Notes: generated from the letters alone by a model not told the origin. 64,000 bases of DNA from Aliiroseovarius sp. S1123 (GCF_023015885.1 NZ_JALKBE010000002.1:612991-676990), one strand, 5' to 3'. Counted from the stretch's first letter, positions 19,441 to 29,042 are shown. A program made the numbers and translations.

Positions 19441-20222
19441 CCCAAGACACTCTGACCCAAACACCTGCCCGCGCCACCGTTTCACAGGCCGAGTTCCGCG
19501 CCGCGATCCTGAACGCGCAGGCTGATGTGCCCGAGGGGCTGGTCAATCCCGATGGCCAACAGGCCTCGAAACGTTTCTCGGTCTATCGCAACAACGTGGT
19601 GCACAGCCTGTCCGAGGCGATGCTGACCGGATTCCCGGTTCTGACCAAGCTGTTGGGCGACGAGTTCTTCCGCGAGATGGCCAAGGTCTATCTGCGCATT
19701 CACCCGCCTGCCTCGCAGTTGATGATGCATTACGGCGCGGCCCTGCCCGGCTTTCTGGAAAGCTTCCCCGGCACGCTGCACCTGAAATACCTGCCCGACG
19801 TGGCGCGTCTGGAACTAGCCCTGCGCCGCGCCTATCACGCGGGCGACGCAGACCCGATTGATCCGGCCGAGCTCACCTCCCTCGGCCAACACGACTTGAT
19901 GGAGGCCCGCCTGACGCTGGCCCCGGCGTGTGAGGTGCTGCAAGCCAAGTGGCCCGCCAAGTCCATCTGGGACTTCAACATGGCAGATGGCCCGCAGCCC
20001 AGTGCTGGTGGCGAAGACATTCTGATCTCGCGTATCGGGTTCGAGCCAAAGACCTTTTTGCTGCCCGAAGGCGCGGCCGAGTTCATTTCGTCGCTGTTGA
20101 AGGGCCGTAGTTTTGGCACTGCTCTGGGATTGGCCACGTCCAACACCCCGGATTTCGATCTGACCGCCACGCTGACCGTTCTGATCGCGGCGCAAGCAAT
20201 AACCGGCATAGACCGGGACTAA
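19437..20222 (+). CDS. bufC: BufC-type partner protein (DUF2063)
   Basis: 261 residues. The N-terminal DUF2063 domain (QAEFRAAILNAQADVPEG, then RFSVYRNNVVHSLSEAMLTGFPVLTKLLGDEFF) is the domain regularly encoded next to DUF692 enzymes. Such proteins act as the recognition partner that presents the precursor to the MNIO enzyme. The label DNA-binding domain given to this family is not supported by anything visible here. It overlaps bufB by four bases (ATGA), in keeping with a stable complex. Confidence 0.9.
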   Translation: MTQDTLTQTPARATVSQAEFRAAILNAQADVPEGLVNPDGQQASKRFSVYRNNVVHSLSEAMLTGFPVLTKLLGDEFFREMAKVYLRIHPPASQLMMHYGAALPGFLESFPGTLHLKYLPDVARLELALRRAYHAGDADPIDPAELTSLGQHDLMEARLTLAPACEVLQAKWPAKSIWDFNMADGPQPSAGGEDILISRIGFEPKTFLLPEGAAEFISSLLKGRSFGTALGLATSNTPDFDLTATLTVLIAAQAITGIDRD

Positions 20223-20241
20223 GAAGAAGGAAGGACACGCC

Positions 20242-20790
20242 ATGCAAGCCTTGGTGAACATTCACAATCGGCTGGCCGGACTGGCCGACCGCGCCGCCCC
20301 CGAGGCCCTGCCGCTACTGGCGCGCTTCACCTTTGCCGCGACACTGCTTGGTTATTTCTGGGCGTCGGCCCTGACCAAGGTTGGACCGGGGCTGTTCGGG
20401 ATCTTCAAGCCTTCACTTGGCGCCTACGCGCAGATATTCCCCAAAGCGATGGAGGCCGCCAGCTATAACGTGGGCGAGTTGTCCTTCTTCCACTGGGCCG
20501 TCGTCTTCGCTGGCACCGTGGCCGAGTTCATCCTGCCGCTTCTGATCGTGATCGGGCTGTTCACCCGGCTGGCCTCGCTGGGGATGATCGGCTTCGTCAT
20601 CGTACAAAGCCTGACCGACCTTTACGGTCATGGTGGCATCCAACATGCGGAAACGCTGGGCGCGTGGTTCGACCGCATTCCCGACAGCCTTATTCTGGAT
20701 CAACGCCTGTTCTGGGTCGTCGTCTTGCTGATCCCTGTCTTGAAAGGCGCCGGTTCCCTATCAGTGGATCGACTGCTTAAGCTTAAGTAA
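20242..20790 (+). CDS. DoxX family membrane protein of the bufferin locus
   Basis: 182 residues with about four membrane segments (LPLLARFTFAATLLGYFWAS; WAVVFAGTVAEFILPLLIVIGL; ASLGMIGFVIVQSLTDL; LFWVVVLLIPVLKGAG). DoxX proteins are often the fourth gene of bufferin operons. Their role there is not settled; a redox or export link in the inner membrane is possible. It lies 19 bases after bufC with a good AGAAGGAAGGA site and ends the operon before a terminator. Confidence 0.88.
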   Translation: MQALVNIHNRLAGLADRAAPEALPLLARFTFAATLLGYFWASALTKVGPGLFGIFKPSLGAYAQIFPKAMEAASYNVGELSFFHWAVVFAGTVAEFILPLLIVIGLFTRLASLGMIGFVIVQSLTDLYGHGGIQHAETLGAWFDRIPDSLILDQRLFWVVVLLIPVLKGAGSLSVDRLLKLK

Positions 20791-20813
20791 CCAGTGTTGT
20801 GTTTGCTTTTGGG

Positions 20814-20842
20814 AAAGAGCGCCCCTTGGGGTGCTCTTTTTC
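20814..20842 (+). terminator. Terminator of the bufferin operon
   Basis: Stem AAAGAGCGCCCC / GGGGTGCTCTTT (one G-T pair) with a 2-base loop and a T run. Confidence 0.88.
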
Positions 20843-20861
20843 ATTAGAACCACTTGCGCAT

Positions 20862-20894
20862 AAAAAAACACCCGCAATGCCATATCGCGGGTGT
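20862..20894 (-). terminator. Terminator of the 20920 membrane-protein gene
   Basis: Stem ACACCCGC / GCGGGTGT (20868-20894). On the minus strand it is followed by a T run from the A tract at 20862-20868. Confidence 0.85.
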
Positions 20895-20919
20895 CCAAAA
20901 TTCAAGCGTCCTAAAAGAC

Positions 20920-21276
20920 TTAATGCGGGTCTGGCTTCACCGCCGCCAGCGCCAGAATGCCCCCAAGCGCGGCCAGCGCAATCGGGAACATGGTGAAGAC
21001 GCCATAGCCAAACGCGAAATACATCCCCGCGGCCGAGGCCAACATCAACCCCCCTCCAATCTGCGCCACCGAGCGCGCCATCGCGCCACCCGCCAGCGCC
21101 AGAAGCGGTGCGATCAGGGCGAAGGCCCGCACGCGACCGGGATGCTCGACCTGTTCGGCCAAGTCCGGAAGCTCGCCAAAGCGGTCGATCACTTCCGTGT
21201 ACCCATATCCAAAAAATCCGACGATCATGCCCAACACACCAGCAATCACACCCAAAACCAACGCGGCATTACGCAT
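20920..21276 (-). CDS. Small membrane protein, 118 aa
   Basis: A hydrophobic protein with about four membrane segments (AALVLGVIAGVLGMIVGFFG; ALIAPLLALAGGAMA; GGGLMLASAAGMYFAFGYG; FPIALAALGGILALAAV) and a short loop with acidic and charged residues after the first. No family is recognised with confidence; it looks like a DUF4064-type protein. A good AGGAG site precedes the ATG at 21276. It lies 35 bases after the arsenate-reductase-like gene on the same strand and may be co-transcribed with it. Confidence 0.7.
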   Translation of the reverse strand: MRNAALVLGVIAGVLGMIVGFFGYGYTEVIDRFGELPDLAEQVEHPGRVRAFALIAPLLALAGGAMARSVAQIGGGLMLASAAGMYFAFGYGVFTMFPIALAALGGILALAAVKPDPH

Positions 21277-21311
21277 CACAATTCTCCTGCTCTTTCGTCC
21301 CAGATAAGGGA

Positions 21312-21647
21312 TCAGACGCCGTTCTCCAACCATGTCGCCTGAGTTTTTGCGTCCCAACCTAGCGTCAACCGACCGCCTGCTTCGATCACCGGGCGCTTCA
21401 TCAACGTTGGGTGCTGAGCCAACAGGGCTACCGGATCCCCGGCCCGTTCATCTTCCGACAGCCTACGCCACGTGGTCGAGCGTTTGTTGACCAGCGCCTC
21501 GCCGAAGGCTGCAAAGAACCGCTCAAGATCGGCCGCCGCAACCCCATCGGCGCGCACATCCACATAATCAGGCGCCCGCCCCGCAGCGTCCAACGCCTTC
21601 ACCGCTTTGCGGCACGTGTCACAGTTTTTCAGTCCCCAGATGCGCAT
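21312..21647 (-). CDS. ArsC/Spx-family thioredoxin-fold protein (YffB-like)
   Basis: 111 residues with the ArsC-family fold: MRIWGLKNCDTCRKAVKALD carries the CxxC motif, and the segment NKRSTTWRRLSEDE followed by HPTLMKRPVIEAGGRL is the usual glutathione or substrate-binding pattern of the YffB subgroup. These are glutathione-dependent thiol reductases rather than true arsenate reductases, because no arsenic genes are nearby. The ATG at 21647 was taken because the conserved family start (MxxxGIKNCDTxxKA) lies there. Confidence 0.88.
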   Translation of the reverse strand: MRIWGLKNCDTCRKAVKALDAAGRAPDYVDVRADGVAAADLERFFAAFGEALVNKRSTTWRRLSEDERAGDPVALLAQHPTLMKRPVIEAGGRLTLGWDAKTQATWLENGV

Positions 21648-21912
21648 ATTGCCCCCTGTCATATTCCTGTCACGCGGCCCGCCCATGGTGCCGCCAGCAC
21701 TTGTTATGGCGATAAAAAGTGCAAAACGAAAGGATGCAAAGACCCGCTGCATTACAGGCAATCACAAGGTTTTCCTTGCAATTTGCCGCCCCTTACCCAC
21801 ATTGGGAAGAGTAAGACAGAACTATCTACCGCCTCCTTTCATGCAGTCGGACGATACCTGATTGCGAACGAAGACCCAGCAATCCGCAGGGTTACATATA
21901 GGAGAAGCGGAT

Positions 21913-22131
21913 ATGTCCGAGAAACAAACCGGCACCGTAAAATGGTTCAACACCACCAAAGGCTACGGCTTCATCGCACCTGATAACGGCGGCAAAGATG
22001 TGTTTGTACATATCTCGGCTGTTGAGCGTTCGGGCCTGACCGGTCTGGCCGACAACACCAAAGTTGCCTACGACCTGCAAGAGGGCCGCGACGGTCGCCA
22101 GTCGGCGATTGATCTTGAGGTTCAGGGCTAA
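21913..22131 (+). CDS. cspA: Cold-shock domain protein
   Basis: 72 residues: a single cold-shock domain with RNP1 (KGYGFIAP) and RNP2 (DVFVHIS) motifs. It binds single-stranded nucleic acid and acts as an RNA chaperone. The 5' region from about 21765 is free of other genes and could hold a long leader, as is common for csp genes. The RBS AGGAGAAG lies 11 bases upstream. Confidence 0.95.
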   Translation: MSEKQTGTVKWFNTTKGYGFIAPDNGGKDVFVHISAVERSGLTGLADNTKVAYDLQEGRDGRQSAIDLEVQG

Positions 22132-22137
22132 TCAGAA

Positions 22138-22239
22138 GCAAATCCTGATACGATCATAGGTGTATTCACCGACCATTCGAGGCAGCGATTGCCCGCAATC
22201 GCGTTCGAATGAGAGGGGAATGCCGCTGATCGGATTTGC
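22138..22239 (+). ncRNA. Candidate structured RNA downstream of cspA
   Basis: Directly after the cspA stop there is nested pairing: outer GCAAATCC (22138-22145) with GGATTTGC (22232-22239), and inside it ATTCGA (22175-22180) with TCGAAT (22205-22210), enclosing GCGATTG (22185-22191) and CAATCGC (22196-22202). The cspA terminator follows at 22263. It could be a 3' UTR-derived small RNA or an mRNA-stabilising element. No family is recognised and no promoter was established. Confidence 0.35.
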
Positions 22240-22262
22240 TTTGCCCTACCGTTAGAATTTTG

Positions 22263-22296
22263 AAACCCCGCGGAGTGAAAACTCGGCGGGGTTTTT
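22263..22296 (+). terminator. Terminator downstream of cspA
   Basis: A 9-bp stem AAACCCCGC / GCGGGGTTT with a loop of about 14 bases (inner AGTGAAAACT pairing) and a T run. Confidence 0.9.
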
Positions 22297-22389
22297 CTTT
22301 GGGGAGTGCACCATCCGTTGTGGGCCGCGCCTGACCCTCGGTGGATGCGTTGCCAGTCTATCACCAAGCTTGCTAAGGGCATCGCCCGG

Positions 22390-22440
22390 CCCTGGGTGGG
22401 CGCAAAGCGCCCTCCCGTGGGGAGGGTCGGGCGCTGCCCG
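22390..22440. repeat. Interspersed GC-rich repeat, copy 1
   Basis: A ~50-bp element starting CCCTGGGTGGGCG and containing the palindrome CCCTCCCGTGGGGAGGG, then TCGGGCG. A copy with only a few differences lies at 44719-44767. Both copies sit just beyond the 3' end of a gene of foreign character (here DUF4062, ending at 22458). A related fragment CGCCTGACCCT occurs before both copies. Confidence 0.75.
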
Positions 22441-22457
22441 TGCACGGCACGGGGCTA

Positions 22458-23528
22458 CTAGAAGGGAACCTCATCACTGAAGCTGCCGCTTGTGGCCTCG
22501 AAGTCACCTGCCCTAACTCGGAAACCCATTCCAACTTCCTTCTGTTCAGCTAACAGAAAACGGTCGGAATACGCACGTCCTCGCTCGGTGAACACTTCGC
22601 CCGGAACATCAGACAGAATTCCGATCTGACGGCAATAGGCGAGCGCTTTTTTCTCGCTCTCATCCGACAACTTATAGCTTCCCTTACTAGTGGGGCTCAG
22701 TCGATTTTTTATTGCACAACCGACACTTAATGACCAATCTCCGCGATCAAACCACCTAAAGTCACCATCATCGTCATGAGAAACTCGCACCTCGATACCA
22801 GAAAACACCAGAGGTAAAAACTCCCTCCAAGTTGCTTCAACTGAAATAGCAGTACTATCGTAACCACCGCCTCTGCTTTCGAGGAAGATCAGAACACTAC
22901 TGTCAAGCGGAGGTACGTTAGGCAAATCTAACTCAACAGTGTCAAATGTAAGTGATTTCTTTAGATGTGAATTCTCTTTTCTAAGCTCTTGCATTTCACG
23001 AAGCAATTCAGCAGACGCAATTCTACCTCCGCGCACCCACCCTTCCCTAGGCTTTGTCGCTTTTGCGTGATTGAGAGCCTCGAATACCACGAGCTTTAGC
23101 CCATCGGTGGTCTCCCAGTTCTTGCGAACTCGCTTTGCAGAAACCTTTCTACGAAATGCGTCGAGTTTCTCTCTAAGAACTGTATCTTGCTCACACTTCT
23201 TAGCAGGTAACTCCTCCGGCGAAGAGTGTACCATCACGAGCACCGGCAGACCTTGATCCACTGCATAATTATACTCTTTCTCAGTGTAGCTCACACCGTA
23301 GGGATCAACTGTGCCGTATCGCCCAGCGATGATCAGCACATAATAGTCAGAATCATCGATGACTGACTTAATGTATTCAAACTGCTCGTCATCAGTAGCT
23401 GGAAATAACTCCATACCAATTGGAATATCTCCACCTTGCAGGATTACTCGTTCGACTGCGGCGCGTTCTTCCTTCAAATCTTCGTACGTAGAGCTAATAA
23501 ATATTTGATATCGCTTCTTTTGAGACAA
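22458..23528 (-). CDS. DUF4062 domain protein, possible defence effector
   Basis: 356 residues starting at a TTG codon with GAGGAAT seven bases upstream. Residues 6-100 are a DUF4062 domain (YQIFISSTYEDLKEERAAVERVI, then YYVLIIAGRYGTVDPYGVSYTEKEYNYA), a Rossmann-like fold related to TIR/SEFIR-type and deoxyribosyltransferase-like domains. A short coiled coil (about 175-195) links to a C-terminal region of unknown family. The domain is often the N-terminal part of NLR-like immune proteins; here it is alone. AT-richer sequence and rare codons compared with its neighbours indicate transfer. Confidence 0.75.
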   Translation of the reverse strand: MSQKKRYQIFISSTYEDLKEERAAVERVILQGGDIPIGMELFPATDDEQFEYIKSVIDDSDYYVLIIAGRYGTVDPYGVSYTEKEYNYAVDQGLPVLVMVHSSPEELPAKKCEQDTVLREKLDAFRRKVSAKRVRKNWETTDGLKLVVFEALNHAKATKPREGWVRGGRIASAELLREMQELRKENSHLKKSLTFDTVELDLPNVPPLDSSVLIFLESRGGGYDSTAISVEATWREFLPLVFSGIEVRVSHDDDGDFRWFDRGDWSLSVGCAIKNRLSPTSKGSYKLSDESEKKALAYCRQIGILSDVPGEVFTERGRAYSDRFLLAEQKEVGMGFRVRAGDFEATSGSFSDEVPF

Positions 23529-23580
23529 TCGCTATTCCTCGCTTTCAGGCCGCGCCTCGCGGCGCGCCCGTTCGCCACTT

Positions 23581-23624
23581 CAATCGCTCCCCCGGAGCGA
23601 TTGATCAGGGCTTAGCCCTGACCG
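23581..23624. other. Paired palindromes at the 3' end of thyX
   Basis: Two adjacent perfect inverted repeats: CAATCGCTCC CCC GGAGCGATTG (23581-23603) and TCAGGGCTTAGCCCTGA (23606-23622), the second overlapping the last thyX codons. There is no T run on either strand. They may act as mRNA 3' ends for thyX or the DUF4062 gene. Confidence 0.45.
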
Positions 23625-24526
23625 TTAAGCTCACCCTCAAACTCGCGCCACTCCCCCTTGGACATGCCCGAGTTCTCCTGCGTGACCTCCTCGCCCTTCA
23701 GCATCCGACGCACACAATCCATCGCGCGGCCGGACAGGTTGGCTCCACCAAGACGATAATCCTCGAACGCGCCGTAAGCCGCCGGAACCCAGTCGGCGAC
23801 GACTTTGCAGATCGCGTCCGCATAGACGCGGATTTCGTATTGGGCGTGGTGGTCGGCGCGCAGGCGCAGGAAGTGAAACAGGTTGTGCAGGTCCACTTTC
23901 CAATACCATTGGGTATAGATGTTGGCGGGCAGGTTCATGCGGGCCAGTTCGCGGGCCAGACCGTCCTGCCCCTCGTCGGAAATCATCTGTTCATAGTGAT
24001 CATAGGCGCGGTTGCTGTCGGCCTTCAGGATTTCCAGCACGCGGGCGGCTTCCTCGCCCTGTAGCGTCGCGCCGCGGCCTTGGTTGTTCACCACCGATTG
24101 CGCGGCGACATGTTCGGGCGCGGGGATATAGAACTCGCGGTCGAGGATCGAATAGCGCGCCGAGTATTCGTTCACATTCGCGGTCCGGTGGCGGATCCAC
24201 TGGCGCGCCACGAAGACAGGCAGTTTCACATGCAGCTTGATCTCACACATCTCGAACGGGGTCGAGTGCCAGTGGCGCATCAGATAGCGGATCAGCCCTT
24301 CGTCGTTCTGCACCGATTTGGTGCCCTTACCGTACGACACGCGCGCGGCCTGACAGATCGCGGCGTCATCGCCCATATAGTCGATCACACGGACAAAGCC
24401 GTGGTCCAGCACTTCATGCGCGGTATAGAGGTGTTTTTCCATCCCCTCGCTGATCGCGCGGCGGGTGGTGCCGGTCTGGGCGCGTTGCTCTTCGATTTCC
24501 TGGATCTGCTCGGGGCTCAATGACAT
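23612..24526 (-). CDS. thyX: Flavin-dependent thymidylate synthase
   Basis: 304 residues. ThyX makes dTMP from dUMP with FAD and methylenetetrahydrofolate. The signature [15 protein letters not shown], the segment [15 protein letters not shown] and the final [17 protein letters not shown] with catalytic and FAD-binding residues are present. The N-terminus is extended by about 40 residues relative to short ThyX proteins, as is usual in alphaproteobacteria. The start at 24526 ([14 protein letters not shown]) has a GAGAGAT-like site. Confidence 0.96.
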   Translation of the reverse strand: MSLSPEQIQEIEEQRAQTGTTRRAISEGMEKHLYTAHEVLDHGFVRVIDYMGDDAAICQAARVSYGKGTKSVQNDEGLIRYLMRHWHSTPFEMCEIKLHVKLPVFVARQWIRHRTANVNEYSARYSILDREFYIPAPEHVAAQSVVNNQGRGATLQGEEAARVLEILKADSNRAYDHYEQMISDEGQDGLARELARMNLPANIYTQWYWKVDLHNLFHFLRLRADHHAQYEIRVYADAICKVVADWVPAAYGAFEDYRLGGANLSGRAMDCVRRMLKGEEVTQENSGMSKGEWREFEGELNGQG

Positions 24527-24680
24527 TGCGAATCTCTCGTGTGTTGGATGCCCCGCCACTATATCTAGTTGGGGCTTTCGGAAAAACAGCCATATGCCGT
24601 GGAATGCGTGTTTTGGCTGTTCTCGCCGCGTTCACCTGATAGGCTGGCCGGGAAACTTGTCATTCATCTGGGATACATCA

Positions 24681-25109
24681 ATGAAACTTCGCTATTTGCA
24701 CACGATGGTCCGTGTGAAGGATCTTGAGGCCAGCATTCGATTCTTTGAGCTGCTCGGGCTTGAGAAAACCCGCCATTCGGATTTTGAAGAAGGGCGGTTC
24801 TCGCTGATATTCATGGCGCCTCCCGGCCAGCCGGAATGCCCGGTCGAGCTGACGTATAACTGGGATGGCGATGACGGATTGCCGTCTGACAGCCGCCATT
24901 TCGGTCATGTGGCCTATGAGGTCGAGGATATTTACGCCATGTGCCAGCATCTGCAGGACAATGGTGTGGTGATCAATCGCCCGCCCCGCGATGGCCGGAT
25001 GGCCTTTGTACGCTCGCCGGACAACGTGTCGGTCGAGCTTCTGCAGGCCGGAACGCCCCTGCCCCCGCAAGAACCTTGGGCCAGCATGGAAAACACCGGG
25101 CACTGGTGA
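24681..25109 (+). CDS. gloA: Lactoylglutathione lyase (glyoxalase I)
   Basis: 142 residues of the VOC fold. It isomerises the methylglyoxal-glutathione hemithioacetal. The metal ligands appear as His in RYLHTMVRVKD, Glu in CPVELTYNW, His in RHFGHVAYEV and Glu in SVELLQ, the pattern of glyoxalase I. The TGA stop shares bases with the ATG of the next gene (TGATG), so the two are likely co-translated. Confidence 0.9.
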   Translation: MKLRYLHTMVRVKDLEASIRFFELLGLEKTRHSDFEEGRFSLIFMAPPGQPECPVELTYNWDGDDGLPSDSRHFGHVAYEVEDIYAMCQHLQDNGVVINRPPRDGRMAFVRSPDNVSVELLQAGTPLPPQEPWASMENTGHW

Positions 25110-25870
25110 TGCAGGTTCGGGCCAAATTCGATGCAGGTGTCATGCGCCTTGTCAGGCGTGTGGCAGTGATCGGTCTGGCCTGTACGCTCCCACAATTGGC
25201 TTTTTCGCAAACCCAATGCCGGCAGGCGCTTGCGTTGGGTTTGGACGTGTCCGGGTCTGTGGATGGTCATGAATACCGTCTGCAACTGGATGGGTTGGCG
25301 GCCGCACTGGAAAGCCCTGAAGTGGTCGAAAAGCTTCTTGCGTCGCCCACAACCGTGATCAATCTGAGTGTATACGAATGGAGCGGCCCAGGGCATCAGC
25401 GGATGCTGCGCAGCTGGACCCCGCTAACGTCGAGATCTGTCATCGCAGATATCGCGGACGGCTTGCGTCAATCCACGCGTATTCCGGCGGACCCCTCGAC
25501 CGGATTGGGACGCGCAATGCTGTTCGGGGCGGAGCTATTGGCACAGCGCCCCGACTGCTGGTCGCACAGTCTGGACTTGTCTGGCGATGGCCAATCGAAT
25601 TCCGGTCCTCGTCCGCAAGATGTCAGGCAAAACCCGCTTCTGAAAAACGTCGTCGTCAACGCACTGGTCATCGGTGCATCAGTTCCCGACCGCGATCTGA
25701 CCTCGTATTTCGAGGCCTATGTCCTGCACGGCATCGGAAGCTTCACCATTCAAGCCGTCAGCTTCAAAGAGTTCGAGGCCGCCATGATCAAGAAGCTTTT
25801 ACGCGAAACGCAGGGGGTTATGGTCTCGGACGCGTCCCCTTCTGTGCCTGTGGCGACTTCACCTCAGTAG
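25109..25870 (+). CDS. DUF1194 (von Willebrand A-like) secreted protein
   Basis: 253 residues with a signal peptide (VMRLVRRVAVIGLACTLPQLAFSQ). The mature part is a VWA-like DUF1194 domain: the metal-ion-dependent adhesion motif ALGLDVSGSVDGHEY is at its start, with later strands INLSVYEWSG and SLDLSGDGQSNSG. Members are periplasmic proteins of unknown role. The annotated start overlaps gloA; the ATG at 25142 is an alternative that gives a shorter signal. Its 3' end overlaps the convergent MarR gene by seven bases. Confidence 0.82.
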   Translation: MQVRAKFDAGVMRLVRRVAVIGLACTLPQLAFSQTQCRQALALGLDVSGSVDGHEYRLQLDGLAAALESPEVVEKLLASPTTVINLSVYEWSGPGHQRMLRSWTPLTSRSVIADIADGLRQSTRIPADPSTGLGRAMLFGAELLAQRPDCWSHSLDLSGDGQSNSGPRPQDVRQNPLLKNVVVNALVIGASVPDRDLTSYFEAYVLHGIGSFTIQAVSFKEFEAAMIKKLLRETQGVMVSDASPSVPVATSPQ

Positions 25871-26361
25871 ATATAGCGGATCTGATCGGTCCAATAGCGT
25901 TCCACACGTTTCAACGCAGTATTGATGTCGTTGATCCCATTCGAGGACAACACATCGCGCGACTGTAGCCCATCGGCGTGACGCTCGAACAGGCCTGCGA
26001 CGGTGTCACGGATCGAGCGGCCCTTTTCCGTCAACCGCACCCGAACCGAGCGGCGGTCAATCTCGCAGCGTTGATGGTGCATATAGCCCATCTCGACCAG
26101 CTTCTTCAGGTTGTAGGAAACGTTCGAGCCCTGATAATATCCGCGGCTTTTCAGCGCGCACGCTGTCACCTCGTTATCGCCGATGTTAAACAGCAAAAGC
26201 GCCTGAACCGCGTTTACTTCCAACACGCCAACGCGCTCAAACTCATCCTTGATCACATCCAAGAGCAATCTGTGCAAACGCTCGACCAATGCCAGCGCCT
26301 CAAGATACTGCACAACAAAGCCATGATTGACCGATTGCCCGATTTGCAAATGCATGCTCAT
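25864..26361 (-). CDS. MarR family transcriptional regulator
   Basis: 165 residues with a winged helix at about 45-125 (recognition region GYYQGSNVSYNLKKLVEMGYMHHQ, wing CEIDRRSVRVRLTEKG). It resembles the alphaproteobacterial LdtR/PetP type of MarR protein, a group linked to envelope and stress control, but I cannot assign it further. The target genes are not evident; the nearest on the same strand are sdhE and an XRE regulator upstream. Confidence 0.88.
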   Translation of the reverse strand: MSMHLQIGQSVNHGFVVQYLEALALVERLHRLLLDVIKDEFERVGVLEVNAVQALLLFNIGDNEVTACALKSRGYYQGSNVSYNLKKLVEMGYMHHQRCEIDRRSVRVRLTEKGRSIRDTVAGLFERHADGLQSRDVLSSNGINDINTALKRVERYWTDQIRYIY

Positions 26362-26477
26362 GCGTCTCTCCGAACCGTTACTGAGACGACTCTTGAGCCG
26401 GAAAAGAGAACATTCGGTTAAATATCTCGGAAAACTGCCCCGGAGTTCAGGACAATTTTCGGAAAATCACTCGCCAC

Positions 26478-26786
26478 TCAGCGTGACTGCATGTGCTGCG
26501 CGATCCGCGAGATCAGCTCGGACAGCGCCTCGGGGGCGTCCTGTTGGCCCGACACCCACTGATAGAGATCCTGATCGTTTTCACCCAACAGCGCCTCGTA
26601 CAAATCCAGCTCTTCCGGGGTCATATCCTCCAGATGATCATCCGCATAGCGCGTCAGGATGATGTCCATTTCCTTGATCCCGCGCCGCATCGACCGCATG
26701 GCCAATCGCTTGACGCGATGTTCAGGCGTTTCGTCCACACGCGCGCCAGGGGTTTCCTTCAGCTGATCATAGGGAATGCCGGTCAT
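26478..26786 (-). CDS. sdhE: FAD assembly factor SdhE
   Basis: 102 residues of the SdhE/Sdh5 family. The signature MRRGIKEMDIILTRYADDHL carries the RGxxEmD motif that contacts the flavoprotein. SdhE promotes covalent attachment of FAD to succinate dehydrogenase. The gene ends with a Gln-rich tail. It follows the XRE regulator by three bases, so they form an operon. Confidence 0.9.
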   Translation of the reverse strand: MTGIPYDQLKETPGARVDETPEHRVKRLAMRSMRRGIKEMDIILTRYADDHLEDMTPEELDLYEALLGENDQDLYQWVSGQQDAPEALSELISRIAQHMQSR

Positions 26787-26789
26787 GTC

Positions 26790-27185
26790 TTATCCTTCCA
26801 GCCGCTTTCGCAGGCGTTTTTCAAGCCGCCCAAGCTGGTCGGCCGAGCGGTTCATCTGCATCTTGATATCGCGAATTTCAAGCAAAAGATCACGCACTTC
26901 CGGGGCTTCGCCATTCTCAAGCCCCGGCTCTTCAACCCCTTCCCCTTCACCGGTCAAAAGCCAGCGCATGGAAACGTTCAAGACGCCCGAAACCATCTGT
27001 AGTTTGTTGGCGCGCGGTTCGGAAAGATCCTCTTCCCATCCGCGCAAAGTTTTTAGCTTGATACCCAGTCGTCTAGCCAAGTCGGATTGCGACATATTTA
27101 CAGCTTCGCGGGCAGCAGCAAGGCGATCCCCAAAGGTCGCAGCATCCTCGGAAAACCAGTCACCGTTTGTTTCAGTTTGTTCCAT
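26790..27185 (-). CDS. XRE family transcriptional regulator
   Basis: 131 residues. The helix-turn-helix (about residues 18-72: FGDRLAAAREAVNMSQSDLARRLGIKLKTLRGWEEDLSEP) is followed by an acidic linker and a C-terminal coiled coil (LLLEIRDIKMQMNRSADQLGRLEKRLRKRLEG), which probably makes it a dimer. It is the first gene of the pair with sdhE and is divergent from aspC. Confidence 0.88.
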   Translation of the reverse strand: MEQTETNGDWFSEDAATFGDRLAAAREAVNMSQSDLARRLGIKLKTLRGWEEDLSEPRANKLQMVSGVLNVSMRWLLTGEGEGVEEPGLENGEAPEVRDLLLEIRDIKMQMNRSADQLGRLEKRLRKRLEG

Positions 27186-27228
27186 GGCTGTCTCTCCTCA
27201 TACAATGTCGATACGCGGCACCTGATGA

Positions 27229-28494
<1,266 letters not shown>

Positions 28495-28526
28495 AACCAA
28501 AGGCGCTCCGAATCGAAAGGTCCCAG

Positions 28527-28928
28527 ATGTCCGCTGTCCTGCCTGACTATTATTTCCGTGTCCGTGAAAACGGCGCTTTCGTGTTCAAGGTGGATACGGA
28601 AAACCGGCAGCGCCGGATCGAACTGGACCAGATTGCGGTTTTGAACATCAAAAACGGCGACGTGAAACCCCAAGGGGGTCGCGAATTGTCCGACGAGGAC
28701 AATGCCGCGATTGCCGAGTGGATGGAGCAGCGCCGTGCGCATCTGAAGCAGCGCGATATCGATGATATTCTGCGCACTGTCGATCACCTGAACCTAACAA
28801 CGCATTGGGCGCAGGCCCGTGCATCGGACGAAGATCTGGAACAGGTGACCGACGCGCTTTTGCTGGCCATGCATGACCTGCGCACGATGTTGGTGCGTAA
28901 AAAGGCGGATCGGCTGATCAAGGGCTAG
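28527..28928 (+). CDS. Conserved hypothetical protein, 133 aa
   Basis: A cytoplasmic protein with no recognised domain. The N-terminus (MSAVLPDYYFRVRENGAFVFKVDTENRQRRIELDQIAVLNI) looks like a small beta region. The rest is helical and charged (EWMEQRRAHLKQRDIDDILRTVDHLNLTTHWAQARASDEDLEQV, ending with basic KKADRLIKG). It follows aspC by 32 bases in the same direction and may be co-transcribed. Composition and codon use match the neighbours, so it looks native. Confidence 0.7.
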   Translation: MSAVLPDYYFRVRENGAFVFKVDTENRQRRIELDQIAVLNIKNGDVKPQGGRELSDEDNAAIAEWMEQRRAHLKQRDIDDILRTVDHLNLTTHWAQARASDEDLEQVTDALLLAMHDLRTMLVRKKADRLIKG

Positions 28929-28959
28929 GGCGGGTCTATGTCGCACGCAGCGTGGGCGT

Positions 28960-29010
28960 GAGGGGCTCTGCCCCTCGCCTCGTTGAGGCTCACCCCGGGA
29001 TATTTTAAGC
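28960..29010. repeat. GC-rich hairpin and CCCGGGATATTTT intergenic element
   Basis: Between two convergent genes lies a perfect stem GAGGGGC / GCCCCTC (28960-28976) followed by CACCCCGGGATATTTTAAG and CAAGAAAATG. From general knowledge, variants of this element recur between convergent genes in Rhodobacterales genomes. Only one copy was found in this window, so its repeat nature is not shown here. Confidence 0.45.
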
Positions 29011-29042
29011 AAGAAAATGCAAGATGTTGGCCGCCGACTGCA

